64,000 nt of DNA, taken from contig JBKQRV010000112.1 in NCBI GenBank assembly GCA_052143835.1, positions 1-64,000 of the forward strand, in the 5' to 3' direction. Below, piece by piece: positions 34,514-42,941 of this stretch. The notes under the pieces are model-generated. The model worked only from the letters and a program-made list of their open reading frames with translations. It did no database searches and was not told the DNA's origin. How positions within the stretch are numbered: position 1 is the stretch's first letter; each line of letters begins with the position of its first letter. Source of the DNA: DASPPM01 sp052143835. Lineage in GTDB: Bacteria > Pseudomonadota > Alphaproteobacteria > JACZXZ01. Made by a program: the position numbers and the translations under genes.

Positions 34514-37438
34514 TCACGCCGGGCGGAGAAACTTCGCGGGGTCGATGGCGTCGATCTGCTCAGGCGCCAGGAAGCGCTCGGCATACTCGCGGTAGACGCC
34601 GGATTTAAGGAAGAGCTCGAACACGTCGGGGTCGATGTGATCCGAGTCGCGCATCTGGGCCATGATGGTGAAGCTCTGGCTCAGCGTCTTGCCGCGCTTG
34701 TAGGGCCGGTCGACCGCGGTCAGCGCCTCGAAGATGTCGGCGATCGCCATCATGCGCGCCGCCCAGCTCATCTCGTCGCGCGTGAGGCGGCGGGGATAGC
34801 CCGTTCCGTCCATCTTCTCGTGGTGGCCGCAGGCGATCTCCACCACGTTGCGCAGGCTGCGCGGCAGCGGCAGGCTCGAGAGCATGCGGATGGTCTCGAC
34901 CATGTGCTCGTTGATCTTGTAACGGTCCTCGGGGGTGAGCGTGCCGCGGAAGACCGAGAGGTTGTGGAGCTCGCCGCGATTGTAGAGGTGCTTGGGCACG
35001 TGCAGCTTGAAGCCCCACGGGTTGTCCTCGGCGATGTGGTGGCGCGCCTCGCGCTCGAAGATGTGCTCGGGCCGGTCGGCGAGGAGCGGCTCTTGCACCG
35101 GAAGGGGTAGCGCCGGCGTGCGCGCCTTGCGCTCCTGTTCCTCGTGCGAGAGGCCGATGCGGTCGTCGAGCGTGCGCGTCCAGCGCCGCTTCGCGATCTC
35201 CCTCAGGCGTACCAAATCCTTCTGCGCCATCGACTCTCCGCCCTCGTTGCAGCAGGCGACGAAGGCGAACTCCTCGTCGAGGCTGCGCCACAGCGCCTCG
35301 AGCTCGGCGCGGCCGGCCGCCCGGTCCCCACCCTCGGCCACGCCCTTCCAATACCCCACCTCGGCCTCGCGCTTGATGACCTCGAAGCGCATGCGCACTT
35401 CGTGCAGGCGATCGTAGACGGTCTCGAGCTTGGTCGCCTTGTCCACCACGTATTCGGGCGTGGTGACCTTGCCGCAGTCGTGCAGCCAGGCGGCGATGTG
35501 GAGCTCCTCCCATTCCTCCTCGCTAAGCGCGAAGTCCTTGAAGGGACCCTCCGTCATGTGCTCGGCCGCGCGCGCGAGCATTTTGGTGAGCTCGGGCACG
35601 CGCTGGCAGTGGCCGCCGGTGTAGGGGCTCTTGGCGTCGATGGCGCCGGCGACGAGCTGGATGAAGGCCTCAAGCAGGCGCTTCTGCTCGAGCAGCAGGC
35701 GCTGGGACTCGAGAGCCACGGCCGCAGTGCCCGAGACCGCCTCGACGAGCGCCATCACGTCCTCGTGCCCGGCTTCGCTGAAGATATCGGCGTCCTGCGC
35801 CAGGAGCAGCACGCCCACCACTTGATTCTGCCGGTTCTTGAGGGGAATCGCGTAGGTGGTAAGCGCCTTCTGGTGCTCGGAACGCGGATACCAGCGGGCG
35901 AGATCCTCGCGGCTGACCATGAGCCTGAGGTTGCCCTCGCGCGCGGCGCGGATCGCGGGGTGCTTGCTCGCCTCGGCCGGATCGAGGTCGTCGGGGCGGT
36001 ACTCCCTGACGACGCCATCCCAGCGCGAGAGGGCGCCGCTCAGCTTGCCATCGGGCTCGGCGAGGTAGATCACCCCGCCCCGCGCCGAGGCGATGCGGAT
36101 GGTCTCCTCGAGGATGCGGCCGATGAGGCGGTCGAAATTCCGCTCGTTGGCGAGAACCGCCCCTATGCTGAGAAGCTGGCGGATCGTCGACTTCATCGCA
36201 CCCATCGCGGCTGCGAGCGTGTCGATCTCGGCGATCGCCGAGCGCACCGCGACCGGCTCATCGAAACGCAGCGTCTGCACGGCGCGCGCCTCCGCGGTCA
36301 AAGCCTTGAGCGGACGGGAGGCGAGCCGCGACACGGCGAAGGTCGCCGGCACCGCTGCGGCCAGGACCAGGAGGGCGATGAGCAGGCCCTCGTTGCGGAT
36401 GCGCCGGGCCTCGATCAGCAATTGCGCCTGCGGCACGGCCACGGCGAGGAATAGCGGCGTGCCCGGCTCCTTGAGCGGCGCCACGTAGCCCTGCCAGGCG
36501 TTGCCGTCCGCGTCCTCGACCGCGCGCACGCGCCCGCCGCCCGGCTCGAGGTTTTGGGCGAGACTTGCCAGGATCGGGCTCGCGACCTCGGCGGCTTTGG
36601 GCAGGACCGCAGTGCCAAGCTCGTCCACGACCGGCCGGTGGCCCTGGTCGGCCTGGGCGATCACCTCGCCGGCGGCGTTGAAAATCATGAGCTCAGCCCC
36701 CGCGGTCGGCCGGGCGTCGCGCAGGATATCCCTGAGAGCCCTGAGACCGAGATCCACCGCCACGACCGCATGGCCGTCCTCGCTGCGCTTGGCCACGGTG
36801 ACGCCGATCGCTTGGGTGGTGAAGAACATGTAGGGATCGGTGACCTGGACCGCGTCGCTGGCAAGTGCTGCCTTGAACCAGGGCCGCGTCCGCGGATCGA
36901 ATATGTAGTCGGGAGCCGGCCGGTTGGCGAGGACGCGCAGGTTATCGTCGAGGAAGAGGTAGCGGCCGACCTGCGGCCCCGTCTCCTCGTGACTCATGGC
37001 CTGCACGAAATATGTCGTGCCCTCGGGCGCCATGAGCGTGCGCTCGACCCGGCCGCCCGGCACGAAGGGGCGCACGAGGAAGAAGTCGCCGTCGTCATAG
37101 CCGATATAGGCGGCGGCCAGATCGGCCTGCGAGCGCAGCGTTTGCACCAGGATCGGCAGGTCGCGCAAGCGCGCCTCGAGGGTGGACGCCTCGACGAGCG
37201 AGGTGGTGGCAACCAGGCTCGTGGCGCGCCGTGCCGGGCTGAAGGTGGCGCGCACGGCCGAGCGCACCTCGCCGCCGATACGCTCGAAGAGCGTCGCGGT
37301 CGCCGACAAGAGCATGTTCTTGGTCGCCCGGTATTCCCAGGAGATGAGCACGCCCGCGAAGATGAGGAGGAGGGTGAGGAAGAGTGCTGCGACATAGGTC
37401 GGCAGGGAGTAGCGGCTGAAGGATCGGGCCATGGGCAT
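34514..37438 (-). CDS. Cache-HAMP-GAF-HD-GYP cyclic-di-GMP phosphodiesterase
   Basis: 974 residues. In order: membrane segment 14-34, periplasmic Cache-type sensor about 40-345 (including DPRTRPWFKAA, typical of dCache), second membrane segment 352-370, HAMP 371-425, GAF about 430-585, then HD-GYP 590-965 with HD at 653-654 (WLHDCGK), HHE at 872-874 and GTGYP at 878-882. The spacing between HDCGK and HHE is about 215 residues, with roughly 160 residues inserted after residue 670. The protein would bind a small ligand outside the membrane and hydrolyse c-di-GMP inside. Start ATG 37438 or 37432, with GGAG just upstream. Confidence 0.88.
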   Translation of the reverse strand: MPMARSFSRYSLPTYVAALFLTLLLIFAGVLISWEYRATKNMLLSATATLFERIGGEVRSAVRATFSPARRATSLVATTSLVEASTLEARLRDLPILVQTLRSQADLAAAYIGYDDGDFFLVRPFVPGGRVERTLMAPEGTTYFVQAMSHEETGPQVGRYLFLDDNLRVLANRPAPDYIFDPRTRPWFKAALASDAVQVTDPYMFFTTQAIGVTVAKRSEDGHAVVAVDLGLRALRDILRDARPTAGAELMIFNAAGEVIAQADQGHRPVVDELGTAVLPKAAEVASPILASLAQNLEPGGGRVRAVEDADGNAWQGYVAPLKEPGTPLFLAVAVPQAQLLIEARRIRNEGLLIALLVLAAAVPATFAVSRLASRPLKALTAEARAVQTLRFDEPVAVRSAIAEIDTLAAAMGAMKSTIRQLLSIGAVLANERNFDRLIGRILEETIRIASARGGVIYLAEPDGKLSGALSRWDGVVREYRPDDLDPAEASKHPAIRAAREGNLRLMVSREDLARWYPRSEHQKALTTYAIPLKNRQNQVVGVLLLAQDADIFSEAGHEDVMALVEAVSGTAAVALESQRLLLEQKRLLEAFIQLVAGAIDAKSPYTGGHCQRVPELTKMLARAAEHMTEGPFKDFALSEEEWEELHIAAWLHDCGKVTTPEYVVDKATKLETVYDRLHEVRMRFEVIKREAEVGYWKGVAEGGDRAAGRAELEALWRSLDEEFAFVACCNEGGESMAQKDLVRLREIAKRRWTRTLDDRIGLSHEEQERKARTPALPLPVQEPLLADRPEHIFEREARHHIAEDNPWGFKLHVPKHLYNRGELHNLSVFRGTLTPEDRYKINEHMVETIRMLSSLPLPRSLRNVVEIACGHHEKMDGTGYPRRLTRDEMSWAARMMAIADIFEALTAVDRPYKRGKTLSQSFTIMAQMRDSDHIDPDVFELFLKSGVYREYAERFLAPEQIDAIDPAKFLRPA

Positions 37439-37665
37439 ACTCCGTTGCGGGTCCGCACCACGACTGCGAGGAGGGCGATCTTCGCGAACGGCCCGCCCCC
37501 GCCGAAACGGTCGATCAAGTCGGCACGGAGTGCAAGGTCAATTTGATGAAATGCCGCTTCCGGCGGGTGGCGCGAGGCTTTGCCGTCAAGCGCCAAGGGG
37601 CTATCATCGGGGGGCGCTTGTGGCGAGTGCTGCCGCGCTGCCGGCATTGGAGGCGGGGAGGGGTC

Positions 37666-38556
37666 ATGGCGAAAATCTCGGGCGTGTGGTTGCCCGTCGT
37701 GACACCGTTCGTCGACGGCGAGGTCGATTTCGCGAGCTACGAGCGCTTGCTCGAGCACGCGCTCGGCAAGGGTGTTACGGGAATCTTCCCGCTCGGCACC
37801 ACCGGCGAGAGCCCGACCGTCGAGGACGACGAGATGGAGGCGATCGTCGAGCGCACCGTGAGCGTCGTCGCGGGCCGGGTGCCGGTCTTCGTGGGCGTCG
37901 GCGGCAATGCGACCAGGAAGGTCGTGAAGACGCTGAAGCGGCTCGAGCGCTACGCGTTCCCCGGCATCGTCTCGGTCTGTCCCTATTACAACCGGCCGAG
38001 CCAGGAGGGCATGCGCGAGCATTTCACGCGCATCGCCGAGGCGACCGACCGCGAGATCGTCATCTACAACATCCCCTACCGCACCGGCGTCAACCTGACG
38101 AACGACACGCTTCTAGCGCTCGCCGAACTTCCCAACATCAAGGGAGTCAAGGACTCCTCGGGCAATCTCGCCCAATCGATCGAGCTCCTGCGCCGGCGGC
38201 CCAAGGGATTCGCGGTGATGACCGGGGAGGACCCGTATTTCTATACGATGCTCGCGCATGGCGCCGACGGCGGCATCCTGGCCTCCGCCCACCTCAAGAC
38301 GGAGCTCTTCGTGGCCGTCTACGAGCGCATGCTGGCGAACGACCATCGCGGCGCGCGCGCCGTCTGGTCCCGGCTCGAGACCCTGGTGCCGCTCCTCTTC
38401 AAGGAAGCCAACCCGATGCCGATCAAGCACTGCTTGTGGCGCCGGGGCCTCATCCGCTCGGCGGAGTGCCGCCTGCCGCTCTCGCGGGTCTCGCGCGCCC
38501 TCGCCGATGAGCTCGAGCGGCTGGAAGGCGGTGCCGCCGACCGGGCCGCGGAATAG
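37666..38556 (+). CDS. DapA/N-acetylneuraminate-lyase family class I aldolase
   Basis: 296-residue TIM barrel. The pyruvate-binding motif GTTGESPT, YYNRPSQEG, YNIPYRTGVNL with the catalytic Tyr, and the Schiff-base Lys162 in GVKDSSG are all present. True DapA usually sits with lysine genes. Here it heads a catabolic-looking run with a binding protein and an FAH-family hydrolase, so a 2-oxo-acid aldolase or lyase is at least as likely. ATG 37666 has AGGCGGGGAGGGG upstream. Twenty bases separate it from the next gene. Confidence 0.87.
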   Translation: MAKISGVWLPVVTPFVDGEVDFASYERLLEHALGKGVTGIFPLGTTGESPTVEDDEMEAIVERTVSVVAGRVPVFVGVGGNATRKVVKTLKRLERYAFPGIVSVCPYYNRPSQEGMREHFTRIAEATDREIVIYNIPYRTGVNLTNDTLLALAELPNIKGVKDSSGNLAQSIELLRRRPKGFAVMTGEDPYFYTMLAHGADGGILASAHLKTELFVAVYERMLANDHRGARAVWSRLETLVPLLFKEANPMPIKHCLWRRGLIRSAECRLPLSRVSRALADELERLEGGAADRAAE

Positions 38557-38575
38557 TCTCTCTAAGGGAGGACGT

Positions 38576-39598
38576 ATGCTCACGAGGATTTGGCGCTCCG
38601 CAGCGCTCGCGCTGTTCGCGCTCGCGGCCGTAGCAAGCACCCCGCGCGCGGCCCGCGCCGAGGCGAGCGAGATCCGTCTCGCCAAGCAGTTCTCCATGGG
38701 TTACGTGCAGCTCAACATTCTCGAGCACCGGCACCTCATCGAGAAGCACGCCAAGGCGCTCGGTCTCGGCGACGTCAAGACGGTGTGGTCGACCTTCAGC
38801 GGCCCGGATGCCATGAACACCGCCCTCATCTCGGGCAACGTCGACGTGGTCTCGGGGGGCGTGCCGGGGCTGGTGACGCTGTGGGCCAAGACCAAGGGTA
38901 CCCCGCAGGAGGCGCTGGGCGTCTCGGCCTTGAGCTCGCAACCCTTCCTCCTCAACACGCGCAATCCCAACATCAAGAGCGTGCGCGACTTCACTGACGC
39001 CGACCGCATCGCGGTTCCCGCGATCAAGGTCTCCGTGCAGGCGGTGACGCTCGAGATGGCGGCGGCCCAGGCCTTCGGCAAGGAGAACTACGCCAAGCTC
39101 GACCATTTGACGGTGTCGCTCTCCCCACCCGATGCCACCATCGGGCTCCTCTCGGGTGGGGGCGCCTTCGACAGCGTCTTCAGCGTGCCGCCCTTCCAGA
39201 ACCAGCAGCTCCAGGCCCCCGGCATCCACACCGTGCTCAACTCCTTCGACGTGCTCGGCGGCTCGAGCAGCTTCACCGTCGCCTGGACCTCGCGCAAGTT
39301 CCACGACGAGAACCCGAAGCTCTACCAGGCGCTCCTCGCCGCACTCGAGGAGGCGACGCAGATCCTGAATGCGGACAAGCGCGCGGGGGCGGCACTCTGG
39401 ATCGAGGACTCGAAGTCGAAGCTTCCCCTCGACATGGTGGCCGGCATCATCGCCGGCCCGCAGGTCAAATGGACCATGACGCCGGAGAACACCATGAAGT
39501 TCGCGCGCTTCATGTACGAGGTCGGCACCATCAAGGAGAAGCCGGCCTCGTGGAAGGATCTCTTCTTCCCCGAGATCGCGCAGTTGCCGGGAAGCTGA
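38576..39598 (+). CDS. NitT/TauT-type ABC transporter substrate-binding protein
   Basis: 340 residues. Signal peptide (WRSAALALFALAAVASTPRAARA), then EIRLAKQFSMGYVQLNILEH, characteristic of NrtA/SsuA/TauA-type binders, and VWSTFSGPDAMNTALISGNVD. AAGGGAGGACGT precedes ATG 38576. The matching permease and ATPase are not adjacent but lie 3.3 kb downstream on the other strand (42942-44592) and are of the same class, so the transporter may be split. Likely ligand class is a sulfonate, nitrate-like or aromatic anion, consistent with the TauD-like dioxygenase nearby. Confidence 0.87.
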   Translation: MLTRIWRSAALALFALAAVASTPRAARAEASEIRLAKQFSMGYVQLNILEHRHLIEKHAKALGLGDVKTVWSTFSGPDAMNTALISGNVDVVSGGVPGLVTLWAKTKGTPQEALGVSALSSQPFLLNTRNPNIKSVRDFTDADRIAVPAIKVSVQAVTLEMAAAQAFGKENYAKLDHLTVSLSPPDATIGLLSGGGAFDSVFSVPPFQNQQLQAPGIHTVLNSFDVLGGSSSFTVAWTSRKFHDENPKLYQALLAALEEATQILNADKRAGAALWIEDSKSKLPLDMVAGIIAGPQVKWTMTPENTMKFARFMYEVGTIKEKPASWKDLFFPEIAQLPGS

Positions 39599-39612
39599 GC
39601 GCGGGAACGCCC

Positions 39613-40518
39613 GTGAGGCTCGTGAGCTTCCTGCCGCCGGGCTTGGGCGCCGCAGAGGGGGAGACGGCACTCGCGGCCGCGCGCCTTGGCGCGCTTGCCG
39701 GGGAGAGCGTCGTCGATCTCGCGGCGGCGAGCGGGACCATGCCGTCCTCGATGATCGCACTCCTCGCCCTCGGCCCCTCCGGCATCGCGCGGGCGCGCGA
39801 GGCCCTCGAGGCCGGCTTGCGCTCGCGCTCGCGGGGCGTGCGCCACGCGCTTGCCGCGGTCCGCGTCCTCGCCCCCGTGCCGCGGCCCGGCAAGATCCTC
39901 GGGGTCGGGCGCAACTACGGGGCGCATGCGGCGGAGGGCGGGCTCGCCCGGCAGGAGAAGCCGCGCATCTTCGTCAAGCTCTCCACTTCCGTGATCGGCA
40001 CGGGCACGCCGATCCGCAAGCCGCCGTCGGTCGCGAAGCTCGACTACGAGACGGAGCTCGCGGTCGTGATCGGCACGCCGGCCCGCGACATCGCCGAGCG
40101 AGATGCCCTCGCGCACGTCGCCGGCTATACCATCCTCAACGACGTGAGTGCGCGCGAGCTGCAGTTCGACGTGAGCCCGCCGCAGACGAGCTTCGCCAAG
40201 AGCATGGACGGATTCTGCCCGATGGGTCCCGCGCTTGCCACCCCCGACGAGTTCGCCGACGCGGCCGACATCCCGCTCAGCTGCTTCGTCAACGGCGAGG
40301 AGGTGCAAAGCGCCTCCACGCGGGACATGATCTTCCCGGTGCCGGCGCTGATCGCCTACCTCTCCGCCTATGTAACGCTTGAGCCCGGCGACGTGATCGC
40401 GACGGGCACGCCCGCGGGCGTGGGCGCCTTCCGCAAGCCGCCGCGCTACCTCGAGCCCGGCGACGTCGTGCGCATGGAAATCCCCGGTATCGGCGTGCTC
40501 GAGAATCCGATCGTGTAG
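39613..40518 (+). CDS. Fumarylacetoacetate hydrolase-family protein
   Basis: 301 residues. The FAH core begins at PGKILGVGRNYGAH. The divalent-metal ligands lie in KLDYETELAVVIG, and the rest shows GYTILNDVSARELQ and the closing DVIATGTPAGVG. Members cleave C-C bonds of acylpyruvates or decarboxylate/hydrate 2-oxo acids. I took GTG 39613, 15 bp after the binding-protein stop. No ATG gives a plausible family start. The gene shares the DapA-like aldolase operon, suggesting a degradative pathway through oxo-acids. A family-B repeat starts 11 bp after the stop. Confidence 0.85.
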   Translation: MRLVSFLPPGLGAAEGETALAAARLGALAGESVVDLAAASGTMPSSMIALLALGPSGIARAREALEAGLRSRSRGVRHALAAVRVLAPVPRPGKILGVGRNYGAHAAEGGLARQEKPRIFVKLSTSVIGTGTPIRKPPSVAKLDYETELAVVIGTPARDIAERDALAHVAGYTILNDVSARELQFDVSPPQTSFAKSMDGFCPMGPALATPDEFADAADIPLSCFVNGEEVQSASTRDMIFPVPALIAYLSAYVTLEPGDVIATGTPAGVGAFRKPPRYLEPGDVVRMEIPGIGVLENPIV

Positions 40519-40528
40519 ACGAAAGAGG

Positions 40529-40693
40529 CTTCACCCCGGAGACACTAAGGACACGGAGAAGCCATCTGGATCGCTTCGCCTTCGGCTCGCGATGACGGGT
40601 TGAGTTCGTCATTGCGAGGAGGCGAAGCCGACGAAGCAATCTAGAGGAAAGTTATTCTCCGTGTCCTCCGTGCCTCCGTGGTGAAAATCTTTC
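40529..40693. repeat. Family-B inverted-repeat element (copy 3), between convergent genes
   Basis: Outer ends TTCACCCCGGAGACACTAAGG and CCTCCGTGCCTCCGTGGTGA, with nested GCGATGACGGG and CGTCATTGCGAGGAGGCGAAG arms as in copy 1, which is described here only by its ends. It exactly fills the space between the FAH-family stop and the dioxygenase stop, so it can act as the transcript end for both. Confidence 0.75.
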
Positions 40694-40694
40694 C

Positions 40695-41600
40695 TTAGCT
40701 TGGCAGGGACACGCGTGCGGGGTTCGCGGCGGCGAAGCGCGCCGGGTCGCCGAGCACCTGGGTGCGCCACATCAGGCGGTGCTCGTCGGCCGCGTAGCCG
40801 CCCGTCGCCATATGGATGGTCGCGATGTTGTCCCACATGAGGACGTCGCCGACCCGCCATTTGTGGCGGTACCGGAACTCGGCTCTGGTCTGGAACTCGA
40901 AGAGGAAGTCGAGGAGCTCCCGGCTCTCGCGCGCCGGCAGGCCCACGATCTCGACGGTATAGCCGGGATCGGCGTAGAGGTGCTTCCGCCCCGTGAAGGG
41001 ATGGCGCACCACCATGGGATGGCGGACGGGTGGCTTGGAGGCCTTCTGCTCCTCGCTCAGCGGCGGCCGCGGCGAGCCCTTCTCGCGGATCATGTAGTCG
41101 TAGAACTTCGAGAAATGGTGCACGGCCTCGAGGTCTGCCAGACGCGCCTTTAGCGCCGGATCGAGAGCGTCATAGGCGGCGGCGGTGGCGGCGAAGAGCG
41201 TGTCGCCGAGTGGTGTGCCGTCGCGCATCGGCACCTCGAGGGCATAGAGGATCGAGGCGCGCGCCGGGGTCGCGTTGTACGACATGTCGGCATGCCAGCC
41301 TTGCCCCGCATCGGGCGAGCCGAGCGGCGTGCCGTCGGGCTTGCGCTTGTTCGAGAGGATGTTGACGTATGGGAACTCGGGGTGGTGGAAGGAGCTCGCG
41401 ACGTTGAGCTCGAGCGCCCCGAAGCGGCGGCTGAAGTCGATGAGCTCGCGCTCGTCGAGACGCTGGTCCGAGATGGCGACGACGGCGTAGCGGTGGAAGG
41501 CGCCTTCGAGTGCCGCGAAGGCGGCCTCGTCGAGGCCGCCCGCGAGCTCGAGCCCGTCGATGCGCGCGCCGAGATGCTTGCCGAGCGGCGTTACCTTCAT
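40695..41600 (-). CDS. TauD/TfdA-family 2-oxoglutarate-dependent dioxygenase
   Basis: 301 residues. The iron triad is visible: His103 and Asp105 in GWHADMSY and His263 in DNIATIHMATGG. The 2-oxoglutarate-binding arginine is in HRLMWRTQV (Arg279). Family members hydroxylate taurine, 2,4-D, alkyl sulfates or carnitine-like compounds. ATG 41600 has GGAGGCGGGC upstream. It is convergent with the aldolase/FAH operon and near both halves of a NitT/TauT-type transporter, which fits use of an imported sulfonate or ether, though the substrate is not defined. Confidence 0.88.
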   Translation of the reverse strand: MKVTPLGKHLGARIDGLELAGGLDEAAFAALEGAFHRYAVVAISDQRLDERELIDFSRRFGALELNVASSFHHPEFPYVNILSNKRKPDGTPLGSPDAGQGWHADMSYNATPARASILYALEVPMRDGTPLGDTLFAATAAAYDALDPALKARLADLEAVHHFSKFYDYMIREKGSPRPPLSEEQKASKPPVRHPMVVRHPFTGRKHLYADPGYTVEIVGLPARESRELLDFLFEFQTRAEFRYRHKWRVGDVLMWDNIATIHMATGGYAADEHRLMWRTQVLGDPARFAAANPARVSLPS

Positions 41601-41732
41601 GCGCCCGCCTCCCCCGCCGTCCCGTCTCACTATACGCCCGCCGCCCGGCTGATGCGAAGCAGGCAAGCTGGGTGCGAGCGAGCCGGCGCATCAGCGATGA
41701 AGCGCTTGAGTCGGCCAAGCCCGCGACCGTGC

Positions 41733-41771
41733 TTGACACTTGTGCTACAAATCTATATTTATTGTAGCACA
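41733..41771 (+). promoter_or_regulatory. Promoter with palindromic operator of the PIN toxin-antitoxin operon
   Basis: TTGACA (41733-41738) and a TATATT/TATTTA box (41754-41761) give 15-17 bp spacing. A perfect 10-bp inverted repeat, TGTGCTACAA (41741-41750) and TTGTAGCACA (41762-41771), surrounds the -10 box with an 11-bp spacer. It lies 18 bp upstream of the antitoxin ATG. This is the expected design for autorepression by an antitoxin or toxin-antitoxin complex. Confidence 0.82.
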
Positions 41772-41788
41772 TCTGACGGAGAACCGCG

Positions 41789-42139
41789 ATGGCTCGCGCA
41801 AAAGAGAAGGCTGCAACGGAGCGTGGGCGTGCCGGCGCAAAGGCGGCTCTAGCCGAGGTAGTGCGCCATGCCGGCCGCGCTGGCACCGCACCCGATCGCC
41901 TCAAATACAGCATCGTCTTTGCGAGGAACGCCGGCCTGCTCGAGGGAGGGAAGAGCGTGGTCGTGCGGGGGCGGATGCCGCCCGCGCTGGTCAAGCTGGC
42001 AAAGGCGAAGACCGGCATCTCCTCGGATACCGAGCTCCTGACCGCGGCACTCGCCAATCTCGTGGCGGCGGACGATTACGCCGATTGGCTGATCGCGCAC
42101 CGGGGCTCGATCGCGGCGGAACTCGATCTTGACGTTTGA
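41789..42139 (+). CDS. Antitoxin of a PIN-domain toxin-antitoxin pair
   Basis: 116 residues. The N-terminal 40 residues are rich in Lys/Arg/Ala, and the C-terminal part (SSDTELLTAALANLVAADDY) is a helical module that I know from antitoxin-like genes preceding PIN toxins. GRMPPALVKLAKAKTGI may form the DNA-binding part. The start ATG 41789 follows GACGGAGAACC. It overlaps the toxin gene by 11 bp and has its own promoter with a palindromic operator, so it is predicted to neutralise the toxin and repress the operon. It does not match VapB, MazE or RelB signatures clearly. Confidence 0.75.
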   Translation: MARAKEKAATERGRAGAKAALAEVVRHAGRAGTAPDRLKYSIVFARNAGLLEGGKSVVVRGRMPPALVKLAKAKTGISSDTELLTAALANLVAADDYADWLIAHRGSIAAELDLDV

Positions 42140-42695
42140 TCTCGGCCTCGCGCTGCGCCGGCTCAAGCCGCACAAACATCTCGACCAGCTAGTTGCAAGG
42201 CGCCGGGAGACCCTGCCCTTCGTCGATCTGTCGCGGTCGCTGCCGAAGGATCTTCTGCTCGACAGCACGGTCTATATCGATGAGCTGCAAGGCCGCTTGC
42301 CGGCCGATGTCGAGACGCTTCTGAGCGCGGCGACGCTCTGGCATTCCCCCGTGACCGCCGCCGAGCTCGCCGTCGCGGCAGGGCATCTCGATCCGAGAGA
42401 CGCAAGGACCCAAAGGGCGGTCGAGACGATCGTAGGGTCGCTCGCGCGGCGCCCGTCCCATCGCACGCTCTCGCCCGATTCGCAAACCTGGATCGAGGCC
42501 GCTCTTGCAGCCAGCATTCTTGCCCGGCTGAAAAATTACGCGCGCGCCGGTCGCAGCCGCGCGCTCAACGACGCCCTGCTCCTCTTCACGGCATACAGGC
42601 ACGGCTGTACCGTGCTTACCCGGAACGTCGCCGATTTCGATTTTCTCTTGCAGATCGCACCCGGCGCGCGCGTCCTTTTCTACCTCATTCCGTAA
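42129..42695 (+). CDS. PIN-domain ribonuclease toxin (VapC-like)
   Basis: 188 residues. The acidic PIN residues can be placed: Asp in LLLDSTVYIDELQG, Glu in PVTAAELAVAAG, Asp in ALNDALLLFTAYRHG and the terminal aspartate in TRNVADFDFLLQ. It is about 50 residues longer than a minimal VapC at the N-terminus (LALRRLKPHKHLDQLVARRR). It would cleave tRNA or rRNA when free. The first codon overlaps the end of the antitoxin gene. The start codon is TTG or a nearby ATG/GTG. I kept the position that overlaps the antitoxin. Confidence 0.8.
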   Translation: MTFDLGLALRRLKPHKHLDQLVARRRETLPFVDLSRSLPKDLLLDSTVYIDELQGRLPADVETLLSAATLWHSPVTAAELAVAAGHLDPRDARTQRAVETIVGSLARRPSHRTLSPDSQTWIEAALAASILARLKNYARAGRSRALNDALLLFTAYRHGCTVLTRNVADFDFLLQIAPGARVLFYLIP

Positions 42696-42758
42696 GGGGG
42701 CCGAGGTGCGGAGACAGTGCGCCTCCCCGATGACCAGGCGACATTCATTTTGGCGGCT

Positions 42759-42919
42759 CGTCATTCCGGACAAGCAAATCATCGCACATGCGATGATTTG
42801 CGCGATCCGGAATCCATGCCTGGGACGGCGCGAGCGGGAGGCATGGATTCCGGATAGCAAGGCTCGCAACCGGGAAAAGCTCCGCTTTTCCCGGGCTCGC
42901 CTAAGCTTCCGGAATGACG
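42759..42919. repeat. Multi-hairpin MITE-like element (family D)
   Basis: Perfect 12-bp terminal inverted repeats CGTCATTCCGGA (42759-42770) and TCCGGAATGACG (42908-42919). Inside are a perfect 12-bp hairpin (CAAATCATCGCA / TGCGATGATTTG, 42775-42800), a perfect 16-bp pair (ATCCGGAATCCATGCC at 42805-42820, GGCATGGATTCCGGAT at 42840-42855) and a 10-bp hairpin (CGGGAAAAGC / GCTTTTCCCG, 42871-42893). It has no coding capacity. It fills the gap between the PIN toxin stop and the permease stop. Confidence 0.85.
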
Positions 42920-42941
42920 ATGAACTGAATGTTGATTACGC

